DNA from: Eustoma russellianum
Taxonomy: Eukaryota; Streptophyta; Magnoliopsida; Gentianales; Gentianaceae
Reading direction: 5' to 3'
DNA length: 64,000 nt
Assembly (NCBI GenBank): GCA_036186865.1
Contig: AP025040.1
Coordinates: 44,580,321-44,644,320, forward strand
Part shown: positions 1-12,323 of the stretch, piece after piece
Position numbering within the stretch: position 1 is the stretch's first letter
How the letters are laid out: each line of letters opens with the position of its first letter
Notes under the pieces: generated by a model
Seen by the model: the letters and a program-made list of their open reading frames with translations, nothing else
Database searches by the model: none
What the model was told of the DNA's origin: nothing
Position numbers and translations under genes: made by a program

Positions 1-85
1 AATCAATACAAGAATATGACCATGAACTAGTGTGTTTTTTTTTAATTTAAAAAAACACGAGGAGATGCATCATGGTATTAAAGGG

Positions 86-223
86 CGGATGGGTCTCCTG
101 CCCCATTTTTCCCTCATCCCATTGGCCTCCGCCCGACACGTGATAGCATGGTGGAATGGTGAGACCACTTCCTGCTGCCACGTGTCGCGCGGTGAGGCTT
201 TTACGGTGAGAGGATAATGTCCC
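86..223. mobile_element. Mutator-like MITE with G-box palindrome (copy 1)
   Basis: Short palindromic element of about 138 bp. It is flanked by ATTAAAGGG (77-85) and ATTAAAGGT (224-232), an 8/9 match to the 9-bp duplication typical of Mutator-type elements. The two halves carry facing ACGT-core motifs: GACACGTGA in the left half and CCACGTGTCGCG in the right. The same layout recurs near 3.9, 17.2, 25.8, 34.1 and 36.7 kb. There is no coding capacity, so it is non-autonomous. Confidence 0.7.
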
Positions 224-378
224 ATTAAAGGTACAGGCTATTATGCCAATAGCAGGGAAGCATGCAAAGGACGTACTAATACAAGAAGCAAAGGTCATAC
301 TAGTAGCAACCTTCCAGCCCGCCCAATCATCCTATAACGCTAGTGGCTACTAATAGCAATCCCATTTTAAGGGCAAAT

Positions 379-545
379 ACCTGTGATACCTACAGCACAT
401 GCAAAGGAAAAAAAATGAGAGAGAGAGAGAATCATACAAGAAAAATCCAGACAGCCATTTAGACCACAACAAGCCACCAGAGAGACCAGTGAGTCAATTA
501 GCACAATTCCAATAAAGACCTGTGATCTCTACAGTACATGCAAAG

Positions 546-605
<60 letters not shown>

Positions 606-690
606 TACAACAAAAGTCCAGACAGCCATTTAGACCACAACAAGCCACCAGAGAGATCAGTGAGTCAATTAGCACAATTCCAATAAAGAC
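379..690. repeat. Tandem duplication (about 140-170 bp) with GA microsatellite
   Basis: Two direct copies, 379-517 and 518-690. Each starts ACCTGTGAT, passes through a GA run, and ends in AGCACAATTCCAATAAAG. The GA tract is short in copy 1 and expanded to about 24 dinucleotides in copy 2, which accounts for most of the length difference. It lies just downstream of the SR splicing-factor stop codon at 868, so it is 3' UTR or flank. Confidence 0.85.
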
Positions 691-867
691 AATTCACCAA
701 AGTCAAATAAAGAATCCATCAAAGATGAACAAATCAAACCATTATACTTCAATTCCGCTGCTAAGGGATACGAGGAGTCGTACAACATAGCCTAAACAAG
801 AACATTAGCTAGAAACACATTACAAGCAGTTTTCTTGGCAGTACGAGCACCACCAATCAAACAAGTT

Positions 868-3107
868 TCACCTAGAACCACGAGCATAACGGCGATCAGG
901 ACTACGGTAAGGAGAGTATGATCTAGAGCGCTCCCTTCTTGACCTTCCACCATACGGCGACCTCCTAGGCGGAGGAGAATAATCACGACCACCATGATAA
1001 GGCGAGCGCCTTGGAGACCTTCGATATCCATAATCCTCGCGACCTGAATAACCACGATCTCTGCCACGGTCACTGCGATAACCTTACAACCAAACAACGA
1101 AATTGTCAGATGTTACATAGCAAGAAACAGGAATAAGCAGCATCTTTAAAAAAAAAAAAAAACTATACAAACTCACCATCACCCCTACTGTTTTTCAGGC
1201 CAAGATAATGGCCCGGTGTGGGTGTTCGAGGGCGTTTCCTTCTAGACTGAAAAAAGAACAAATATTTTCAATCCATGACCTTGTCTTAAGAAAGAAAAAC
1301 AGAAATACATGAATAATACTACTGACAAACAAAGTTAACATACAACAGCAGGATAAAGTATTTGAAGAACTGCACTAGCGGCAATACATTACAATCTCGG
1401 AGATTGCATGGCACACAATAAACACATAAAAAATTGCAAGCGCACCACATATAATGATGCATTTCCGTCACTTTATCAACAAATAACAGACCAAGAACCC
1501 AAAAAGAAATCCACCAGGAGGGATAAGTGCATGGAAGAAAAGTATATAGCAAACATGTAAATATCTTCAGCAGAAAAGCTTAATCATCAGAGAGTCTCAT
1601 TTAAAATATAAAAACGAGGAAAAGACAACTCCACAAACTAAATACCATAAAAGCCTGACTATAATGTTGTTGACCATGACCCATGATTAGTTGATAGTTG
1701 AAAGTATTTGCTGAGGTTGTATAGTTGTTGGCAACATAGTTGCCAAATTAAGTTGATCGGATGCATGAGAAAAGCTGTTTTAGCCGGCCAATGATCAAGC
1801 TGTTTGATTATATTCTTGAAATAGGGGAGCACATCATCATTGATTGCTGTCAGCAATTGCTGAGGTTGTATGGTTGCTGGACTATCTAGTTGCCATGTTT
1901 AGTTGATCATGATGTGAAAAGCTGTTTTAGCTGGCCATTGATCAAGCGACTAAATTGTTGCAATGGATGAACTCACTCTTTGGTTGCTGCCAACAGAGCT
2001 GACGCAATATATTCTGAATATAACCAGAAAACCTCCAAGTCAAGTAGATGCGTTGGCATTCAAACATGCAACATTACATGATATCTGTAGAAAACTTACT
2101 CTCTCGACTGTTATGTCTCTGCCCTCAAGAACAGACTGATTCAGATGCTTGATGCAACGATTAGCATCTTCCAGACTGTCCATAGTTATAAAAGCAAAGC
2201 CACGAGAAACACGAGAACGAGGTTCCACAACCAGAAAAACTGATTTCACCTGTAGAAAAGGACAGCGGATAAGGTGACTACCCATAAAACACAAACAGAT
2301 AAAATAGCTTCTACAAAAAATTCATACAGAAAATAACAACAGATACTAACCTTTCCCTCTTTTGAGAAGTGATCTTCAAGATCTCTTTCAGTAACCCTTG
2401 TGGAAAGGCCAGTTACGTAAAGTGTATTCCCAGGATTAGTGACTTCAGGAGACCTGAATAAAAGAATATTTAACAACAGAAGAGCCAAATGACAAAATTC
2501 AAATCCACAACACTGCTGAACCAACCTGCCACGACTTATGGATCTCAACCTTGAGTTGGCTCTAGGTCTAGGAAACGATCTGGATCTAGACCTTGAACGG
2601 GATCTAGACCTAGATTTTTCTTCCCAAGGAGAAGGAGACCTCGAATACCTGAAAAGTAGAGTTCCATCGCAAATCCAGGTGAATTTAATTTCTATATCTC
2701 GTCCAAAAGTGCTCCACGCTAAGTATATATGTACAGATACCTACACATAAACAACCTAACATGCAGTTTCATACGAAATTTGGTCAGCAATCCAGGCGTG
2801 TATGGCAGAAGAAAAAATATTCCGCCATGGATTGGAAAGATCAATTTACCAAGAAGAAACAAAAATCTAAAATGGTCCTAAACAAAGAGAAGTGCCATGA
2901 GTAATAATTTCAACGAAAATTAACATCCTAACGAAGATCGGAGGAATTAGCAGTTCAATTACCTTTGAGAAGATTCAGCCTGCAAAGTTAAAGATCGATA
3001 AAATTAATTAAGCCAGATCGATCACTCAAAGGAAAAAAAAACGAAATTCATACCAAAAAGAAAAAGAATGATCAGCATAAATCTGAGGAGAGACGACGGC
3101 ATACCAT
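868..3107 (-). CDS. SR45a: SR45a/transformer-2-like serine/arginine-rich splicing factor, 7 coding exons
   Basis: Nuclear pre-mRNA splicing regulator of the RS-RRM-RS (TRA2-like) class. Coding exons on the minus strand: 3107-3105 (ATG only), 2979-2963 (17 nt), 2648-2526, 2453-2351, 2249-2100, 1246-1177, 1082-868. All junctions read GT-AG and the frame stays open: 681 nt, 226 aa plus stop. Residues about 7-48 are an RS domain with alternating SR dipeptides. The RRM spans about 57-132, with RNP2 LYVTGL and RNP1 RGFAFITM. After a linker with RTPTPGHYLG comes a second RS/Gly/Tyr-rich domain ending in RRYARGSR. The domain order matches Arabidopsis SR45a, whose pre-mRNA is known to be alternatively spliced under stress. 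The 853-nt intron between the RRM and the linker exon is the likely place for alternative exons. Paralogue assignment is less certain than the family. Confidence 0.93.
1707..1947. repeat. Imperfect duplication inside the long SR45a-like intron
   Basis: Copies at about 1707-1800 and 1857-1947 share TTGCTGAGGTTGTAT, AGTTGCCA and AAAGCTGTTTTAGC followed by GATCAAGC, at roughly 80% identity by eye. They lie within the 1247-2099 intron between the RRM exon and the linker exon. No open frame joins them to the flanking exons, so a poison-exon role is only a possibility. Confidence 0.7.
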
Positions 3108-3242
3108 TTCAGACGATAGAAACGAGAAAACCCTACTTAGAAGATCGGAGGAGAGGACAAAAGGTTTTCTAAAATTGAGATTGGACGTCTTTTACGCACG
3201 AAGGAGAATTAAAGGACTTCCAAGCCTATAACATATCTCAAT

Positions 3243-3915
3243 TAGGGGTGTCAAACAGGTCGTGTATCGTATTTCGTGTTTTTCGGGTTTTGTGTATCAA
3301 AGTGTCATACACATACCTTACATGTTTGCTTCGCGTGTATGGATGTAGATACCCAAACCCGTACATGTCAGGTTTCGTGTCGTGTATCGGGTATACCCAC
3401 GAACTTGACAAGTACAAATATTTCAAGTCGTATACATGTCATTTCATGTATTTTTCAGGTAATTTCATGTTTCGTGCATTTTCCAGGTTTCATGTACTTA
3501 AACGACTGCTGATACAATGTATGAAACAATAATAAGTACACAACCAAGGGTTAAAGATTAAAATGAGCGAGGTCATCTAAACTCAAATCACTTGACTATA
3601 CAATAATATATTAAAGAAATGGGATTTGGGAATGGAGGAAAGGGGAACCAAATAGGGTTACTTAGTAGCGCGATAGTCTTTTTTGGAAAAAATTATTTTT
3701 TTATTAATTATAAATTTTACTTAAAATATATTTTTTAAATTTCGTGTATAAATGGGTACCCACGGGTATACCCGGACACGACCCGCTGTTGGTGGATATC
3801 TTTCAGGTCTTACCCGATTTGTACACGAAACCCGCCAAGGTCATACCCATACCCGCAAAAATTCGTGTCAGGTTTGAGTCGTATTTTCGTGTCATGTCTG
3901 AAATTGCCACCCCTA
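3243..3915. mobile_element. Non-autonomous hAT element (copy 1)
   Basis: Ends are TAGGGGTGTCAA and TTGCCACCCCTA, the classic plant hAT terminal inverted repeat. The left flank is ATCTCAAT (3235-3242). The right duplication is split by the nested MITE at 3923-4061; with that removed it also reads ATCTCAAT, a perfect 8-bp hAT target duplication. The subterminal regions are rich in CGTGT/ACACG repeats in both orientations, as expected for transposase binding. There is no transposase ORF. It begins only 136 bp upstream of the SR45a-like ATG. Confidence 0.88.
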
Positions 3916-3922
3916 ATCTCAA

Positions 3923-4061
3923 CGATTGGGATCCTCTGACCCCCTCCCCGTGACCGCCCGCCACGTGGCAGCAGGGAGGGTGGTGAGGCTGGGTCCCTGC
4001 TGCCACGTGGCAGGGGGTCGTGAAGAGGTTGAGGCAATAGACGGTCAGAGGATCCGTTCCC
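3923..4061. mobile_element. Mutator-like MITE with G-box palindrome (copy 2), nested at the hAT edge
   Basis: 139-bp element flanked by perfect 9-bp duplications TAATCTCAA (3914-3922 and 4062-4070). The inverted ends share GGATCCTCTGACC. It contains two CCACGTGGCAG motifs in a palindrome, each a strong G-box/ABRE match. It inserted across the right end and target duplication of the hAT element at 3243-3915, so it is the younger insertion. Confidence 0.88.
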
Positions 4062-4070
4062 TAATCTCAA

Positions 4071-5325
4071 TCGGCATTTGGACTAAGACATTGCTCTTTA
4101 AATTCGAGCCAACATATGTATCATGGGGAGCAATAATAATATTTGGGTTTGAATGTCTAAGATCTGAATTCGACTCAATTGGATGCTGAATTATAGACCC
4201 GAATTTGTAATAGACTCATTATGTTGATTGTCTTGATACTATTTTAGCAATTTAAAAAACCGTTGGATTTTTGATTTACATCGTTTACGGAGGGATACCA
4301 TGAAAGTGCACCAGATATTTGGTTTTTTTGTTCCAGAGAATTAAAGGAGTTCCAGAAATACACTTACATTTACCTTTAAGCCCTAGGAATTTTGCTAGAA
4401 TAACAACAAAAATAACATTTGCATTTAACATTTATACCATATGACAAGTCTCTAGAATTCATATAAATTCATATGCGAGTTTTGGGTTTTTCTTTTCCTT
4501 CTTTTTGTAGGTTGAAAATCCACTTGCATATAAAACGTTACTGCTAGATAAATATGAAGATATCTGAAATTTAATCGGGATAAGACAATTAGTTGAGGAG
4601 AACGTATATCATTATTTTTTCCATTATTGATTTAATTGCCATTATCTTATTAGTTATTAGCCAACAATTAAAATTCGTAACTTGATTAGTAATTACATAC
4701 TATTAAAATGACTTAATGTTCATTTTAGACCACCATAGATGGAGGAGTGTGTATCTTTATGTTGTGTTTTTTCTGTGGTGCGATCCAACGGGTTATGTGC
4801 GACCATGTCACCGAAAAATCTTGATCAAATATGCAAAAAAAAGAACGTTTCGGTGTACTAGGCTTCACGTTTGCACAAGGTCTGGCAAGAAATCGGATCC
4901 CTAGGGTCTGGGGAGGTGAGAGTCAGACAAACGATACATACCTTCTTTCCAAAAGATAGAAAATTTGTTTACAGCTTTATATATATATGCATAAATGAAT
5001 AAAAATACATCCAATGAATAAAAAATTTGATTAATTCATTTACAAAAGGCAATTCCCATGTCTCACCTTGCTACAATGGGAAAGCACTAGTGTAAGCCCC
5101 CAGAAATCTACTACAACTACCACTCAAACAAACACAAATTCACTCAACATTTAGTATCCTTGATCCAGGTTTTTCATGTGTCTTGCCGACGAAAATCATG
5201 TTTCTATACCAAAAACATTTCAATAACCTACAAAATATAAATTTTGTATGTTTTCAAAACATTTCGAATGTTCTCTTAAAACCTACAAGAAAAAACTTTC
5301 AATCCCATTCGCCATGTAACTGAAC
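4071..5325. other. Intergenic, AT-rich, no gene seen
   Basis: No coding or RNA gene recognised. The only recognisable piece is a degraded minus-strand Au-like SINE remnant at about 4842-4935, with GTGTACTAGGCTTCACG followed by GGATCCCTAGGGTCTGG. The rest shows no repeat structure I can name. Confidence 0.6.
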
Positions 5326-7478
5326 TCATGTTATCAATATATCAGGTATGGCAGGAGAGAAAGTACCAAGTATTTTACCACCAAGATCTGGGACATTTTC
5401 ATATCCTGGTAAAGGACCTACATTTCCATCTGCATCAAATTGTAGTGGATATTTCAGAAGATGCCCTGTAACTCTGTGAATTCTTCAGCTGTGTATCTCT
5501 TCCAGTTATCATTAGCAACCTCGTTTATTGCTTTACGCATTCGAAATTACCCGGTTATCGATAACATTCTTCCTGATGATCGCCAAGATGTTCAGCCCAC
5601 AATGACATTCTATATCTATGTATCTGCAGAAACACAATAAATACCAATAAGCCATTTGAAGATATCTCTTATGTAATTAAAAAAGATGAAAGCGGGGGGT
5701 TTCTCCGCCACCCCCCTAACTACCTGCCCATGGGGATGTCGCTGCTTCTTTTTCCAAGCAAGGTGTGGCTGACATGCACCCCTAGCAATCTATGTCTTTT
5801 GACCCAGCCGTAGATCTCTGATTTATGATTGCAGACCCTATGATTATATACTCATCATCCACTATATTCCTTTGGCATGTGCACATATCATACAGCGGTG
5901 ATACTGAATTGAATCTGACACCTGATTGCATCAACTCTTCCAAATCTCAAAACCCTTTTCGTGGTTCAAAAAAATGTTATACGTGGGATCATGATTACAT
6001 TAGGGACCATAAACCGACATCAAAATCATTAGAGCGAATACAGTTATGACGCACGTACTTTGGAAAACACAATTACAAGGGACATGTTTAAGTACCTGTT
6101 AGGGATTGCACCACGACTGGCAAGGCTATAGAAATTCAAGTAGTCTAAAGGATGAGAATCTTCAGCTTTAGTGGATTTAAGCTCCTCGGCAATGATCTTG
6201 TACATCGTCTCCACTGTCCCACTCTGCAGAAAAATTTCCATACTATGATCGTAAGTTCTGCTCTGACTGCAGTTCCTTTGTAAGTTTGTCACCTAAGTAC
6301 AGAACAGCAGAGCAAGTCCAACAAGTAATGCAAGAAAAAAACAAGCCTATCTTGCAATAACTGGTTGACAACTCCAAAGTACAACTCATATGAAGGTCTA
6401 AAGAGCTTTTAATTTGCCTCTGTATTTAACCATATTCACCAGGAAGCCTGAGTAATGACTAATGAGACACTTTGCAATGGCAAATATATAATTTCCTTTC
6501 ACGTAATAATGGAGAGATAGCTGCTGCACTGCTGAGGGAAGAAAGTTATTTAACCTTTTCCCAGTAAATTTTATTTTTATTTCTATTGCACGCTTCACTT
6601 AATGCCGTTTTTCATTGAGGAATGCACCATGCATTTTGAAAGATGTAAGAACTGAAAGACTGTGTGCCTGCCAAAACACTATTTCTTGCACAGTAGCTGT
6701 TTTGGGTTCACCTTCAGTCCACATTGGTAATACAATATACACAGCAAATCTCTCTCTGGCTCCAATTTTACTGACAATCTCAAGGGCCAACCCTACTCAA
6801 ATTTGATGATCAGCTTCTGGTCGTTAAATTCAAGAATGAGCTTCAGGACCAAGACGTAAAACAACAAAGAACCTATAATTTTGCCACACAACTAAGCATA
6901 AGTCAAGCAGGATAGTCAACATTCTCACCTTAAAAAACTTAACCAAACGAATAGCTATAACTTTTACAGCTATTTGTTTAGAATATGGTCAACTCCAAAA
7001 GAAATATAGTGAATTCATTCCCCAAATAGATCATGATTTTTTATCCTAAATATTTTGTATTCAGCAAAAAAGTCAATGTGCAGCATGAAACTGTGACCTG
7101 CATCTTTCTTTGAAGACCAAGCATAGGATGATCCCAGAAAATATTGATTTTCAATGTATATAAAATTAGAGCAGTCTGATTGCCTGAATGTAGAAATAAA
7201 CATTGAAGAATACATATAAATATACACATATACATAGATACAGTAAATAGTTTTGCACACATACACACACATAATAAAAATACTTTCGTATAAGTCCTAA
7301 ACACGTCAATAAGTCACCTGTTAAGTGACTTGTTGTGAATAGCCTTTAGACTAGAAAACTAGCCGTGTAGTGTTACCATTGGCAAATTTTGCCACATGCT
7401 GCCTTTTTCCTTAGCCTTTGTATAAGGCTTTACTCTTGGATATTTAAAGTTAAATGAATGAATAATAATTAATCAACT

Positions 7479-7705
7479 ATCGAAAGGCCTTTCTTTGTAT
7501 TTCTTGAATCTACTCACTCACACACTAGCACAACATACCGCAATTATCATGTCATTTATACAGGTAGAGCCGGGGGTCTCATTGGAAGCAGACTCTCTAT
7601 CCCTTGGGATAGAGGTATTGTCTGCCTACCACTTACCCTCCCCAGACCCTAACGATAGCTTTTGCTGTCGTTGGGATATACTGGGTTCGGATGATGATGA
7701 TGATG
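7479..7705 (+). mobile_element. TS-like SINE inserted in the copia 5' LTR
   Basis: Bounded by perfect 15-bp duplications AATAATTAATCAACT (7464-7478 and 7706-7720). The body contains GGGGGTCTCATTGGAAGCAG, TACCCTCCCCAGACC-type sequence and a GATGATG tail, the layout of TS-type plant SINEs. The equivalent position in the 3' LTR (about 12465-12485) lacks it, so it came in after the copia element. Confidence 0.88.
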
Positions 7706-8582
7706 AATAATTAATCAACTTTTTATATGGTATCGGAGCCATCTCTTTCGTCTCCTTTTCTTAGTAAACCAGTGTTTAAACGATGGCCTCTTGTCCACCT
7801 GAAATAAGTTAAGTTGAGGCAACTTTTACCTTTAAACAACCTTCAGAGACAGAGTCTAATGCCTCTTCTACCATTGATGGAACTCCCATCATGATTACTA
7901 ACCATAAACTCACTGGCAACAACTACCTGTTATGGAGCACAGCTCTTGAAATATTCATCAATGAGAATTTGATGAATGCTATATGAATCACACGCTCCTA
8001 AAATGCCTCTCGACAACAAGAAATTAAAGACGCACGAAAAGACACAAAGAAGGCAAAGAAAAACGAAGAATACGAAGAATATGAAGAACGCAAAAAAAAT
8101 TAAAGACCACAAATGGAGAGATGAAAGCATTGTTTAAAAATTAAAACATGGGAATTGGTACATATAACCACATGAATCAAACCAGTAGGTTGAAGATAGG
8201 TGTTTTCTGTTAAGTATAACACTGATAGAACAACAAACAGGTTTAAGGCTAGATTAATTGCAAAATGATTCACTCAAACATATGATATTGATTATTTGGA
8301 AACCTTTGCACCTGTAGCAAAGTTAAATACTGTGAGAGTCATTTTTTCGTTGACTACTAACGTGGACTGGGGACCATATCAGTTAGATGTGAAGAATACT
8401 TTTCTAAATAGGGATCTACTAGTTAAACTGTTTATGGATATCCCACGTATCTAGTCTATCTCATAATGAAGATATAATATTTTATTATTTAATCTTTTGT
8501 AATCTTAGATTTTTTTTATTTGAAATCTTCTATATCTAGATAAGTCTTTCTCTCTCCATTTAGCAACCATACAAACCAGGAC

Positions 8583-8891
8583 ATGATTTGTAAACTAAAG
8601 AAATCCTTATATGGAGTAAAACAATCTCCTAGAGTTTGGTTTAGGAAATTTACAAAGACAATTATGCAACATGATTTTAAACTAAGTCAGAGTGACTATA
8701 CCTTATCTACTAAAATTTCTGAAACACAGAAAATTACTATTTTTATTGTGTATGTTGATGAAATTATTCTTACTGGTAATGATTCACATGGCATTCAACT
8801 AATCAAGGAGCAACTATCTAAAGTTTTTGAAATTAAAGACTTAGGTAAACTGAGATATTTCCCAAGAACGGAAGTATACATAAATAAATAA
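8583..8891 (+). pseudogene. Copia reverse transcriptase fragment
   Basis: 102-codon open stretch with KLKKSLYGVKQSPRVW, and IVYVDEIILTG where the catalytic YVDD is changed to YVDE. It belongs to the copia element at 7189-12490. The upstream palm segment (8250-8440, with LDVKNTFLNRDLL) is separated from it by about 130 bp of AT-rich sequence and stops. It is non-functional. Confidence 0.85.
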
Positions 8892-9847
8892 AGAAAGGAT
8901 GAGTATATATCAAAGGAAATACGTCCTCAATCTTCTTCAGGAAATATGAATGCTAGGGGTAGACCTGCTCTTACACCAGTGGAGCCAGGACATAAGCCTA
9001 GGAAATAGTGGGATAAAACTACCATATATAGGTTGAGTTATCAAAAGTTAGTACGAAAACTGATTTACTTGTCTCACACTAAACTTGATATTTGTTATTT
9101 AGTTAGTTTTGTATGCCAATTTATGTAAGATCCTAATGATGAGCACCTCAAGGCTGCTTTAAGAATTCTCAGGTATTTTACAGCAGCACCGGGAGAGGGA
9201 TTACACTTCAAGAAGAATGAAGACAAGCATTCAAGTTTTCACAGATGCTGATTGGGCAAGATCAAAGACTAATATGAGGTCTGCTACAGGTTATGGAACT
9301 TATCTTTGGGGTAATCTGGTGACATGGAGAAACAAGAAACATTCCGTTGTAACAAAAAGCGGTACAGAGACAGAGCTCAAGGCATTGACACTTGGCTTGT
9401 GTGAAGGATTATGACTAAAAAGAGTTCTGGAAGTGTCAGATCAACAATTGTCTTCTAATTATAGTTTACTGTGATAATATTATAACAATGAGAATCCAGT
9501 TCAACATGATAAATCCAAACATGTTGAAATAGATAAACATTTCATAAGGGAGAATATTGAATCAAGGATTATCAATATAGAACGTGTTTCCTCAGAAGAT
9601 CAACTAGCAGATATACTGATTAAACCAATCTCTACAAGAGTTTTGCAAAATTTAGCAGTCAAGCTTAGTTGTATAGACATATAAACCAAGCTTGAGGAGG
9701 AGTGTAGAAATTTACATTGAAGCGTACATGTAAATATACCATACTATACATATATACATACATACTACTGTTTTGTATACATAAACATACACATAGTAAA
9801 AATACTTTTGTATAAATCCTAAACACACCAATAATTCACCTGCTAAG

Positions 9848-12323
9848 TGTAGCGCCCCGCTCCCGAACCCTAGCATCGGGAACGGTACGCCCGCCATATC
9901 TCACTAAGGAGAATACAAAGCGTCGAATCAATTTCCAACATGCCTAAAAAGACGTAGAAATTTTTCTCGCGGAAACGAAATACAATAACGTAAAGTTTTC
10001 TTGATAAAGAAAATCCTCAGTAGAATAATAAATAAGGCATGACCAGATTGTCAACGAACTAACATCTAGAGTCTATCAAACCGTACAAGGTGGTGTCTGA
10101 TGGAAACCCCAATGAACTAATAACGGACAGTCGCAAGGTCTCCTCGTATCCTAGGTGCGACCGTCAGTATGCCCACACTACCGTGTCAGCCCCGTACTCA
10201 ACAAAGATATAGTCGTACTCTTCCTCGTGCTCACCTGGTGGGAGGGGAGTAGGGGTGAGTGACGGGAAATCACCCAGTAGGCACCTGCCTCCAACTAGTA
10301 CAAGACGAGCACACAAAAATGATATAACACATCACAAAGTCATGTCACATAAGCATATGAAACAATGCGGAAAGGTAATTCACTCCAGATAAAGAATGCG
10401 CAACATCGTGATGCATGTCATACTATGCATGTCACACGCAACAAAGTCATGTCACACAAAATGCCGATATCTCCGCCATGCAATGCATGAACCCGGGTCC
10501 TAACTGAGTAGTTGTGGGTCATACCCACCCACAGTCACCATCATGAGTGTACTTGGCCCCGCCACCTTACACCATCCTGAGCGCCCGTGACCCGTACGTC
10601 ACGACCCACCATCATGCAATACACGTGCCATGAATGCAAACCACACAATCGTCTGACGCCTCTGGCCCATCCTTACCATCTTCCGGCACTCAAATCTAGG
10701 TTCATTTAAAGACCGTCTGAGGCCCCTGGCCCATCCTCACCATCCTCCGACACTCAAATCTAGGTTTATTTATCATCCGAGTAATGATTTAATGTTGTTT
10801 GATGGTAAACTTATTTTTCCATAGCTTGTATATATTTATTATTCATTTTCTATATTTTTCCTCATTTCTCCCTAATTTATTTCTATTTATTACCTAATTA
10901 TTCAAATTAAATAAATTACCACAATTACCAAAGTTTAATGGAAATAATTTAGTCTCACCATTTTATAATTTCTAGAATTTATTTAGAATTTTCTGATATT
11001 TACTTATATTTTTCCTATAATTATTAGTATTTTTAAACAATTAAATAACATTAAAATAAATTCAGTTTTTTTTTTATTTAATTATTCTGGCAGGCCGAGC
11101 CTGCCTTATCCCAGGCCGCCTGCACCAGGCCCGCCAGATCAGTCCTGGCCCACCAGCATCAGTCCTGGCCCGCCAGGCCCTTCTCTTTTTTTTTTTATAT
11201 ATTAGTTAACTGGGCCGGCCAGCTAGGGCCCGGTCCGTTGGCCATTCGGCCCGGCCTGCGGTCGGCTCAGCAGGTTATGAATTTTTTTTTTATATACTTA
11301 GCATTTGGGCCTGGCCAGCGCACAGCCAGCCCGTTAAGGTGTCTGGTCTGCCAGCGCCTTCCGGCCCAGTCCGATTATAATTTTTTTTTAATATTAACGC
11401 GATTGACACCTCCTGGGGGCGCGTGAAGGCCACGCGCGTCCCTCCAGGCGGCGCGTGAGGTGTTCCAGACGCCTCCGGCGTCCGTTTTTCGACCTCGATC
11501 TATATTTTCGTCTATTTCCAGTCTATGTGAACCTATTCTAAGGCCAAATCAAAAACTAAAAACCCCAAACATAGTAAAAATGTGATATTTTGATTATCAA
11601 ATTTTTCCCTAAAATCAAATTCACAATCACAGCGACCATTCATACAGTTTAGGCATTCCACAGATTTCCAAATTTCATACTTTTCACAGATTAAACAACA
11701 GAGTATAGATTTCAACAATCAAAACAACACAAAAACACACAATATATCACCAAGGCATGCTTGAAATTGTACCAATTGGAGGGAAAAAAGGGAACCTACC
11801 TCGATTGCAGACAACCATACGCTTTACCGGATTGGAGATAGTTTTTCTTTTCTTCTCTTTCTTTTGTCGCCGTCCCCTCTGCGTTCTCTTACCCCCTTAC
11901 TATATTTTTTTAAAATAATATCTACCCCTTCCTTCTTTTCCTCCTGCTAACCCCATGTTTCCCCTTAAATAATTAGTGTGCGCCAATCATGGGGAAACGG
12001 TTGACCCCCATGAATCTTTATCTTTATCTTTTTTTTAAATCCATTTATTAGTTAATTATTATTATTTTTTATTATTTTTCTTTTATTCATTTTTCTCTCT
12101 TTTTTTAAAAAAACCACCTCTTATCCTAACCGTTGTCTTTAACTAGTTTAATAAATTTAATGTTTTTTTCTTTTCAATCACTTATCCACTTAATACAATT
12201 ACAAACTCTTCTAAACATAACGTTACACTATAGTTGACTTAATTCGAAGAGTTGTTACATCCAACGGCTGCTAAATTTATAAATTAGCCATAACGACTAA
12301 TTCGAAAATTCTCGGGTATAACA
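9848..12323. mobile_element. Solo LTR (2476 bp) nested in the copia 3' LTR
   Basis: Starts TGTAGCGCCCCG and ends CGGGTATAACA, flanked by perfect 5-bp duplications CTAAG (9843-9847 and 12324-12328). Ends of this kind with a CGCCCCG/CGGG stem are typical of large plant Ty3/gypsy LTRs. No internal gag-pol is present, so it looks like a solo LTR left by LTR-LTR recombination. It contains a roughly 60-bp tandem duplication (about 10655-10770), a GC-rich tract at about 11090-11470 built from CCAGGCC/GGCCCG repeats, and long AT-rich stretches. No gene is present. Confidence 0.87.

Noticed and set aside
792..1097. 101-codon minus-strand open frame as a separate gene
   Set aside because: It is an out-of-frame reading of the last SR45a-like exon; the correct frame gives the RS/Gly-rich C-terminus.
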